Below, in pieces: positions 1 to 5,271 of a DNA stretch of 5,271 nt (position 1 is its first letter; each line of letters begins with the position of its first letter). The stretch covers positions 1 to 5,271 of the forward strand of contig JAENVX010000091.1 in assembly GCA_016650355.1 (NCBI GenBank), in the 5' to 3' direction. The notes beneath the pieces are model-generated. The model saw nothing but the letters and a program-made list of their open reading frames with translations, searched no databases and was not told the DNA's origin. The position numbers were made by a program, and so were the translations under genes. This stretch comes from Bacteroidia bacterium (GTDB lineage Bacteria; Bacteroidota; Bacteroidia; Cytophagales; Cyclobacteriaceae).

Positions 1-958
1 AACGGAACATGCCGTTGAGAACTGTGTTTCTATTTTTAATATTGAAAGCGATGACATCAAGGGGAAGATCATTGGGCGCGAGGGCAGAAATATCCGAGCA
101 CTTGAAGCTGCCACTGGCGTGGAAATAATTGTAGATGACACACCCGAGGCTATCATCATTTCAGGATTCGATCCGGTAAGGCGCGAGATTGCGAGATTAT
201 CCCTACATAGGCTGGTACAAGATGGACGAATACATCCTGCGCGTATTGAGGAGATTGTAGCCAAGACCACAAAAAATATTGATGATGAAATCGTAGAGAT
301 CGGAGAGCGCACAGTAATTGATTTAGGTATTCACGGACTTGCACCTGAATTGATCAAAATGGTAGGTCGCATGCGCTATCGTTCTTCATATGGCCAAAAT
401 TTATTGCAGCATTCGCGTGAAGTAGCCAACCTCTGCGCCATCATGGCGGCAGAACTTGGCTTGAACGTGAAGCAGGCTAAACGTGCAGGGCTTTTACACG
501 ATATCGGAAAAGTCTGGCACGAGGAACTAGAAAAACCACATGCTATTGTGGGCATGGAGTTAGCACTTAAATACAAGGAGCATCCTATCATCTGTAACGC
601 CATTGGCGCTCACCATGATGAAATCGAGATGACCAGCATTATTTCCCCGATTGTTCAATCGTGTGATGCAATCTCAGGGGCGCGACCTGGTGCAAGACGC
701 GAAGTAATGGAACAATATATCAAGCGCTTAAAAGATTTAGAAGCCGTAGGGTTGAGTTTTGATGGTGTTGACAAGTGTTATGCTATACAGGCCGGGCGAG
801 AATTGCGGGTGATGGTAGATGCAGAGAAAGCCACAGACGAACGAGCTTCCCAATTAAGCTTTGACATATCTCAGAAGATTGAAAAAGATATGCAGTACCC
901 AGGTCAAATAAAGGTTACTGTTATCCGGGAAATGCGTAGTGTAGCGTATGCCAAATAA
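1..958 (+). CDS. rny: Ribonuclease Y, C-terminal part (5' truncated by window edge)
   Basis: This is the 3' portion of the gene for ribonuclease Y, a membrane-anchored endoribonuclease that starts mRNA decay. Reading from base 2 gives 318 codons before TAA at 956-958. A typical RNase Y is about 520 residues, so the N-terminal membrane helix and most of the coiled coil lie outside the window. A KH RNA-binding domain comes first, with the GKIIGREGRNIR signature at codons 21-32. The HD metal-dependent phosphohydrolase domain follows: His at codon 137, the HD pair in GLLHDIGK at 166-167, AHHDEIE around 203-209, and Asp 222 in CDAISGARPGARRE. The C-terminus ends normally in VIREMRSVAYAK, so the end is intact. 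The GTG at 119 is an internal Val codon inside the KH domain, not the start. A weak inverted repeat follows the stop. The assignment is nearly certain. Confidence 0.97.
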   Translation, partial: TEHAVENCVSIFNIESDDIKGKIIGREGRNIRALEAATGVEIIVDDTPEAIIISGFDPVRREIARLSLHRLVQDGRIHPARIEEIVAKTTKNIDDEIVEIGERTVIDLGIHGLAPELIKMVGRMRYRSSYGQNLLQHSREVANLCAIMAAELGLNVKQAKRAGLLHDIGKVWHEELEKPHAIVGMELALKYKEHPIICNAIGAHHDEIEMTSIISPIVQSCDAISGARPGARREVMEQYIKRLKDLEAVGLSFDGVDKCYAIQAGRELRVMVDAEKATDERASQLSFDISQKIEKDMQYPGQIKVTVIREMRSVAYAK

Positions 959-969
959 TTAATCAATAA

Positions 970-1023
970 GGCAGCGTCAGCGAAGCTCGTAATTAAAGTT
1001 TTTTTGTTTAATTCCGTTGCGCC
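970..1023 (+). terminator. Weak candidate transcription terminator after rny
   Basis: Twelve bases after the rny stop, GGC at 970-972 can pair with GCC at 1021-1023, and GCG at 974-976 with TGC at 1018-1020 (one G-U pair, one bulged A). Nested inside is a perfect 7-base inverted repeat, AATTAAA (991-997) and TTTAATT (1007-1013), around a T-rich 9-base loop. The inner stem is entirely A-T and no T tract follows the outer stem, so it is not a classical intrinsic terminator. It is listed because it sits between two functionally unrelated genes where transcription might be expected to end. By eye only; no folding energy was computed. Confidence 0.2.
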
Positions 1024-1097
1024 TAAAAGTTGTGGAAAGGTAGGTCTCTGAGACTATACTTCCTGGTAATCCCCTGATTGGTCGATATTTATTAACC

Positions 1098-1165
1098 ATT
1101 CTTATAATAATTTCCTGAACAATGAGAGTTGACTGCACGAATAGTTATTTTTAGAATTCTTATAA
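1098..1165 (+). repeat. 10-base direct repeat ATTCTTATAA in the intergenic gap
   Basis: The sequence ATTCTTATAA occurs exactly at 1098-1107 and again at 1156-1165, 58 bases apart start to start. The match stops at 10 bases on both sides. The second copy overlaps the last two bases of the promoter-like TAGAAT and the expected transcription start region upstream of the 1184 gene. It could be a paired regulator site, but a chance 10-mer match in an AT-rich gap of 225 bases is quite possible. Confidence 0.3.
1129..1157 (+). promoter_or_regulatory. Promoter-like pair TTGACT-17-TAGAAT
   Basis: TTGACT at 1129-1134 and TAGAAT at 1152-1157 are separated by exactly 17 bases. Each hexamer matches five of six bases of the general bacterial sigma-70 consensus. 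Transcription would begin near 1164, about 20 bases before the ATG at 1184, which suits the first gene of the downstream cassette. Against it, the primary sigma factor of Bacteroidota is known to prefer a TTTG element near -33 and TAnnTTTG near -7, and I found no well-spaced pair of that kind here. It is therefore a candidate only. Confidence 0.25.
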
Positions 1166-1183
1166 ACCCAATGTGATCATAAA

Positions 1184-1924
1184 ATGGCAGGTGCAAAAAA
1201 TCTTGTGTTTACTGTCCTGGCTCTGCTTACTCCAACCCTCATTTTCAGTCAGCAGCATCAACCTGATACACTTTTCATAACAGCAGCGATTGAAAACGCA
1301 AAAAAGGTCTATTATCAGTCCGTCATGGATCATTCAAATCTTTACAATGGCAAGGAATACATAGCTTTCAAAAAGAATATGCCGCAGGTTGGCACACCAT
1401 TTTTCCAGTCAGAAGACTGGACAGAGGGTAAAGTATTCTATGATGGGGAATTATATGAAAATGTATCCATTCGCTTCGATCTCTTGCAGGAAAAATTAAT
1501 GGTTGAGCATAAGGGTATAGGCGAGATAGAGTTGATTAGTGAAAAAATAAAATACTTCGAAATAGCCGGGCATACATTTGTAAAATTTCAAAATAATGGT
1601 ATCGCCAAGTCGCTAAGTGCAGGTTTTTACGATCTGATCTATAACGGCACCTCCAAAGTACTTGTGAGGCGCCTTAAAGTTGGTGAAGAAAAAATTGAAA
1701 CTCAAGTGAGTATTATTTTAACGTTTAAAGAAAAAAACACAATCGGCATATTAAAAAACGGAGTCTATCATGTTGTCAACAATAAATCTTCCGTTCTGAA
1801 AATATTTGAAGATCAAAAAAGCGATTTAAAAAAATTCATTTCAAAAAATAAAATCCGCTATCGTTCTAATCGTGAAGAAGCAATTGTTAAGATAGCAGAA
1901 CAGTATGATCAATTAACGCACTAA
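1184..1924 (+). CDS. Exported protein of unknown function, first gene of the receptor cassette
   Basis: This encodes a complete 246-residue protein I cannot assign to a named family. It begins with a signal peptide: Lys5, a hydrophobic stretch at about 7-21, and a likely signal peptidase I cleavage after IFS at residue 22, with no lipobox Cys. The mature protein should be periplasmic or at the outer membrane. It looks like a soluble beta-rich domain; notable stretches are LYNGKEYIAF (53-62) and YDGELYENV (86-94), followed by a Lys-rich C-terminal segment from about 200 (SSVLKIFED onward) that looks helical. I recall similar wording in uncharacterised Bacteroidota envelope proteins, but that is memory, not a search. 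The ATG at 1184 is the first in frame after a stop at 1163-1165; no Shine-Dalgarno is visible, only A-rich sequence. The gene ends 10 bases before the receptor start, implying cotranscription. An accessory role to the receptor is inference. Confidence 0.88.
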   Translation: MAGAKNLVFTVLALLTPTLIFSQQHQPDTLFITAAIENAKKVYYQSVMDHSNLYNGKEYIAFKKNMPQVGTPFFQSEDWTEGKVFYDGELYENVSIRFDLLQEKLMVEHKGIGEIELISEKIKYFEIAGHTFVKFQNNGIAKSLSAGFYDLIYNGTSKVLVRRLKVGEEKIETQVSIILTFKEKNTIGILKNGVYHVVNNKSSVLKIFEDQKSDLKKFISKNKIRYRSNREEAIVKIAEQYDQLTH

Positions 1925-1934
1925 GAAATCAACA

Positions 1935-4679
1935 ATGAAATTTATTTTGTGCGTTTCTCTGATTTGTCTAACATCTTTGTGTTCCATAGCGCAAGATGAC
2001 AAACCTATAACCGCTGAGTTTAAGAACCTGACGTTCGATGAGTTTGTAAACCAGATCGAAAAAAATACTGCATATCACTTTCTCTATGATAAATCCTGGA
2101 CAGATAGCCTAAAAGTAAATCTGTCGGTCCTTAGAAAAATCGTCCCTGAGATTTTGGATCAGATGTTTCAGAATACGGAATTAAGGTATGCGATTGATAA
2201 AAATCATTCCATCTATATTTCACTTGGCCAATCCGTTTTGACAGATCTACCCTTTGACTTTTTTGGCGATGGTGAGGAAGTTAACCCTCAGAAGACCTAT
2301 GCTGAAGATTATGCACCCTATGAAGAGGTGGATAAAGCAAAAGAGGAAAAATTGGTTACGATCGGTCTTAAAACTGCCAACTCAAAAGCAACTGCAAATA
2401 TTGCGGGGTATGTTCGCAACGTTAATTCAGGTGAAGCCGTCATTGGCGCATCTGTTTTCATTGAAAATCCTTTAATAGGAGTTGCTTCCGATCAATTCGG
2501 ATATTTTTCTATTACCCTTCCAAAGGGCAGGCACGAAATAATTATCAAAAGTCTGGAAATGAAGAGCACCAAGCGACAAGTTATGCTTTACTCAGATGGC
2601 AAACTTGATATCGAATTACAAGAAGATGTGACGCCTCTAAAAGAAATTGTAGTCCAATCCGAACGTGATGCTCAAGTCCTAGGTCTCCAAATGGGGCTTG
2701 AAAAATTGGACATTAAAACCATCAAACAAATTCCCGTGGCATTGGGCGAAGTAGATATTTTTAAAGCTATTCTCACATTGCCAGGTGTTCAATCTGTAGG
2801 TGAGGGTACCGTAGGACTAAACATTCGCGGAGGAGCTTCTAATCAAAACTTGATTTTATATAATGATGCGACCATTTTTAATCCATCCCATTTATTTGGG
2901 TTCTTCTCTGCCTTTAATCCAGATATCTTAAAAAATGTGGAGCTCTATAAAAGTGGTATTCCTGCTGAGTATGGTGGACGGTTGTCCGCAGTACTTGACG
3001 TGAATACGCGGGAAGGCAACAAAAGAAAATTTGAAGGCTCTGGAGGAATCAGTCCGGTGACGGGACGATTTGCGTTGGAGGGCCCCATCTTCAAAGACAA
3101 AACATCATTCTTAATTGCTGGTCGATCAACCTATTCCGATTGGCTTCTAACCCAAATTCCTTCTACCACTTTGAAAAATAGTGAAGCTTCCTTCTATGAT
3201 GTGAATATTTCGCTCAGTCACCAAATGAACGATAAAAATAGTTTCTATGCCTCTGGGTATCTCAGTAACGATGGATTTAAACTTGGCAGTGACACTACGT
3301 ACCGTTATTCCAACCAAACTGCCTCGGCTAAGTGGAAGCATGTATTTGGAAACAAGTTTTACGGAATTCTTACCGGAAGTTATAGTGGATACGATTATGA
3401 TGTATCAAGCGAAGCTAATCCTGTTAATAGTTTCTCGTTAGGCTACTCTGTTCAGCAGGCCAATCTTAAAGCTGACTTTAATTATTTTCTTAACTCAAAG
3501 CACACGTTGAATTTTGGAGCATCAACTATTAACTACAAAATTTCTCCAGGGGACTTGCAGCCCTATGGAGGCGAGTCCTTGGTTGTACCCGATGTTTTGC
3601 AAAATGAGCAAGGGGAAGAAAGCGCAATATATGTTGGTGACAACTTTGAAATCAATTCCCGACTTTCGCTCTATGCCGGCCTGCGTTTCTCACTTTTTCA
3701 AAATCTAGGACCCAAGGATGTGTTTACCTATGATCCAGATTCTCCAAAAAATGAAAATTCCATGTTGGATACCGTCCACTACGCATCAGGCAAAAAAGTG
3801 GCCAACTATCAGGGGCCGGAATACCGGTTCTCTATTCGGTATACCCTGTCTGAAAATAGCTCAGTTAAGTTCGGCTATAACAAGATGCGACAATATTTGC
3901 AGATGCTATCCAATACCGCAGCCATCTCACCTATTGATATCTGGAAACTAAGTGACTCCTATATCAAACCACAAATTGGTGATCAATTCTCCATTGGCTA
4001 TTATAAAAATCTGAAGTCTATGTTCGAAACTTCTGTGGAAGTATATTATAAAACCATGGAGAACTTTCTTGATTTTAAGAGCGGGGCAAAATTAATACTC
4101 AATCACAGCATCGAAACTGATGTTGTGAACGCAACAGGGAAAGCATATGGTGCTGAGTTTATGATTAAAAAATTAAGCGGCAAGCTAAACGGTTGGATCA
4201 GTTACACATATTCACGCTCATTTCTACAAACAAAAGGAGCTTCTCCATCAGAATCTATTAACCAAGGCAAATGGTACTCCAGTAATTATGATAAACCCAA
4301 CGCTGTCAATTTCATTGGTAACTATAAATTCAGCAGAAGGTTTAGCACATCTTTGAATATGACGTATAGCACAGGCAGACCGATAACGTTACCACTGGCA
4401 AAATATGATTTAAACGGTGCCAAACGGTTATACTATTCTGAGCGAAATCAATATCGCATTCCGGATTATTTCAGAACAGACTTTGCGCTAAACATTGAGG
4501 GAAATCACAAAATAAAAAAACTGGCCCATAGTTCATGGACTGTAGCTGTATATAATCTAACGGGAAGGAAAAATGCTTATTCTGTTTATTTTATTTCACA
4601 AAACAATACGGTGAACGGATACAAACTTTCAATTTTTGGAAATCAAATTCCAACAATCACTTATAATTTCAAATTTTGA
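1935..4679 (+). CDS. TonB-dependent outer-membrane receptor with STN and carboxypeptidase-like domains
   Basis: A complete 914-residue TonB-dependent transporter, which imports a bound substrate across the outer membrane using energy passed from ExbBD-TonB. Domains in order: signal peptide 1-19 (cleavage near SIA/Q); STN (secretin/TonB short N-terminal) domain about 27-97; acidic linker about 98-155; carboxypeptidase regulatory-like beta-sandwich about 156-231, starting IAGYVRN; a TonB-box-like stretch LKEIVVQ at 235-241; plug about 255-361 with NIRGGASNQN at 296-305 and AEYGGRLSAVLDVNTREG at its end; then a beta-barrel to the C-terminus, ending in Phe (TYNFKF) as expected for outer-membrane insertion. 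The pre-plug beta-sandwich resembles SusC-type transporters, though the protein is shorter than many SusC members and also carries STN, usually a contact for FecR-like anti-sigma factors. No such regulator is in the window. The substrate is unknown. The stop overlaps the next gene's start. Confidence 0.95.
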   Translation: MKFILCVSLICLTSLCSIAQDDKPITAEFKNLTFDEFVNQIEKNTAYHFLYDKSWTDSLKVNLSVLRKIVPEILDQMFQNTELRYAIDKNHSIYISLGQSVLTDLPFDFFGDGEEVNPQKTYAEDYAPYEEVDKAKEEKLVTIGLKTANSKATANIAGYVRNVNSGEAVIGASVFIENPLIGVASDQFGYFSITLPKGRHEIIIKSLEMKSTKRQVMLYSDGKLDIELQEDVTPLKEIVVQSERDAQVLGLQMGLEKLDIKTIKQIPVALGEVDIFKAILTLPGVQSVGEGTVGLNIRGGASNQNLILYNDATIFNPSHLFGFFSAFNPDILKNVELYKSGIPAEYGGRLSAVLDVNTREGNKRKFEGSGGISPVTGRFALEGPIFKDKTSFLIAGRSTYSDWLLTQIPSTTLKNSEASFYDVNISLSHQMNDKNSFYASGYLSNDGFKLGSDTTYRYSNQTASAKWKHVFGNKFYGILTGSYSGYDYDVSSEANPVNSFSLGYSVQQANLKADFNYFLNSKHTLNFGASTINYKISPGDLQPYGGESLVVPDVLQNEQGEESAIYVGDNFEINSRLSLYAGLRFSLFQNLGPKDVFTYDPDSPKNENSMLDTVHYASGKKVANYQGPEYRFSIRYTLSENSSVKFGYNKMRQYLQMLSNTAAISPIDIWKLSDSYIKPQIGDQFSIGYYKNLKSMFETSVEVYYKTMENFLDFKSGAKLILNHSIETDVVNATGKAYGAEFMIKKLSGKLNGWISYTYSRSFLQTKGASPSESINQGKWYSSNYDKPNAVNFIGNYKFSRRFSTSLNMTYSTGRPITLPLAKYDLNGAKRLYYSERNQYRIPDYFRTDFALNIEGNHKIKKLAHSSWTVAVYNLTGRKNAYSVYFISQNNTVNGYKLSIFGNQIPTITYNFKF

Positions 4680-5271
4680 ATCTAGTACTAAAAATAAAGT
4701 TCAGTTTTATTATCCTTCTTGCGTTGGCAAGCTGTGTTGAACCTTATGAGCCTCCTGCTATCGAAAACGGAGTAAGTATTTTGGTGGTTGATGGTGCCTT
4801 AAATGCACAAGGAAAAAGTACAATACGGCTAAGTCGATCACAAAATCTTTCTGAGTCTTCAGCAGTAGGTTCTGAACTAAAAGCCATTGTTTCTTTTGAA
4901 AATGAATCCGGTACCTCCGTCACATTAACCGAAGAAGGAAATGGAAACTATTCGCTACCTCCTCAAATTTTTGATCCTCAGAAACTTTATAGAGTAAGGA
5001 TTCAGACTGCTGATTCAAAAGAGTACGCATCAGAATTTGTTTCGATTGTAAAAAACCCACCTATAGACAGCGTATCGTGGAATATCACATCTGACAATGG
5101 GGTGCAGCTTAATGTTAGTACACATGATGCTGAGAACAACACAAAATATTATCGATGGGATTACGAAGAGTCCTGGAAGTATGTGTCTGCTTTCAATTCG
5201 CGCTTCGATTGGCTTAATGGATACCCTATTCTTCGAACAACCGATATCTATAATTGCTATCAGGTAAAACC
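4676..5271 (+). CDS. DUF4249-like lipoprotein, N-terminal part (3' truncated by window edge)
   Basis: An open frame of 198 codons runs off the right edge. The frame has a stop at 4664-4666 and no ATG near its beginning; the best start is TTG at 4676, which shares bases with the receptor's TGA (4677-4679) as a TTGA overlap. Starting there gives a clean lipoprotein signal: Lys6 and Lys8, a hydrophobic run FSFIILLALA, and lipobox LASC with the acylated Cys at residue 20. The mature part reads like the DUF4249 family: ILVVDGAL at 35-42, IRLSRSQ at 50-56, Gly-Asn-Tyr near 90-92, LYRVRIQT at 104-111, NPPIDSVSW at 127-135, and YYRWDYEESWKY at 158-169. From recall, DUF4249 lipoproteins often sit next to a TonB-dependent receptor; a role as surface-exposed, SusD-like partner is inference. 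ATT at 4673 is the only other nearby start and is less likely. Confidence 0.88.
   Translation, partial: MNLVLKIKFSFIILLALASCVEPYEPPAIENGVSILVVDGALNAQGKSTIRLSRSQNLSESSAVGSELKAIVSFENESGTSVTLTEEGNGNYSLPPQIFDPQKLYRVRIQTADSKEYASEFVSIVKNPPIDSVSWNITSDNGVQLNVSTHDAENNTKYYRWDYEESWKYVSAFNSRFDWLNGYPILRTTDIYNCYQVK

Noticed and set aside
119..121. GTG at 119 as the start of a shorter gene
   Set aside because: The frame is open to the left edge and the preceding codons encode the KH signature GKIIGREGRNIR, so this is an internal Val of RNase Y.
156..603. Minus-strand open frames of 62 and 75 codons opposite rny
   Set aside because: They lie wholly over strongly recognisable RNase Y coding sequence and their translations show no family resemblance; they are shadows.
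1044..1054. Perfect odd palindrome GTCTC-T-GAGAC in the intergenic gap
   Set aside because: Only five base pairs around a single central base; as RNA the stem would be too short and no second copy was seen, so it is not listed as an operator.
1825..1834. In-frame slippery heptamer T TTA AAA followed by more A residues in the 246-residue protein gene
   Set aside because: A -1 shift would reach TAA at 1849-1851 after a few codons and make only a slightly shortened protein. The gene is generally rich in A runs and Lys codons, so this is most likely coincidental.
1935..1994. Receptor N-terminus as a lipoprotein signal, because it contains Cys at 6, 11 and 16
   Set aside because: None of the Cys residues has a proper lipobox (the residue before each is Leu or Ile), whereas a signal peptidase I site SIA/Q at residue 19 fits an outer-membrane barrel.
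2254..3951. Several 64-77 codon frames on both strands within the receptor gene
   Set aside because: All overlap well-supported receptor plug and barrel sequence in other frames and lack domain or signal features.

Overview
The window reads as a chromosomal segment from a member of the Bacteroidota, probably Cytophagales-like (the order is inference). Three things point there. The ribonuclease Y C-terminal half has the Bacteroidota-style wording of that protein. The large gene encodes a TonB-dependent receptor with STN and carboxypeptidase-regulatory-like domains in front of the plug. The gene after it looks like a DUF4249 lipoprotein, a family I know essentially from Bacteroidota. Genes start without recognisable Shine-Dalgarno sequences, which also fits.

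Layout: (1) bases 1-958, the 3' part of rny (KH domain, HD domain and C-terminal region), cut by the left edge. (2) bases 959-1183, a 225-base AT-rich gap holding a weak inverted repeat just after rny, an exact 10-base direct repeat, and a TTGACT-17-TAGAAT promoter-like pair. (3) 1184-1924, a secreted protein of 246 residues with no function I can name. (4) 1935-4679, a complete 914-residue outer-membrane TonB-dependent receptor. (5) 4676 to the right edge, a lipoprotein gene resembling DUF4249. It starts at a TTG that shares bases with the receptor's stop codon, so a search limited to ATG starts would miss it.

All genes are on the + strand. rny is a housekeeping RNA-decay gene and looks functionally separate. 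The three genes from 1184 onward are spaced like one operon (10-base gap, then a 4-base overlap) and look like an envelope uptake cassette: a TonB-dependent channel, a lipoprotein partner probably analogous to SusD in SusCD pairs, and a small exported accessory protein. The substrate cannot be read from the sequence. The receptor's STN domain usually implies signalling to a FecR-type anti-sigma factor, but no FecI/FecR pair lies inside this window.

I found no RNA gene, CRISPR array, insertion sequence or minus-strand gene.
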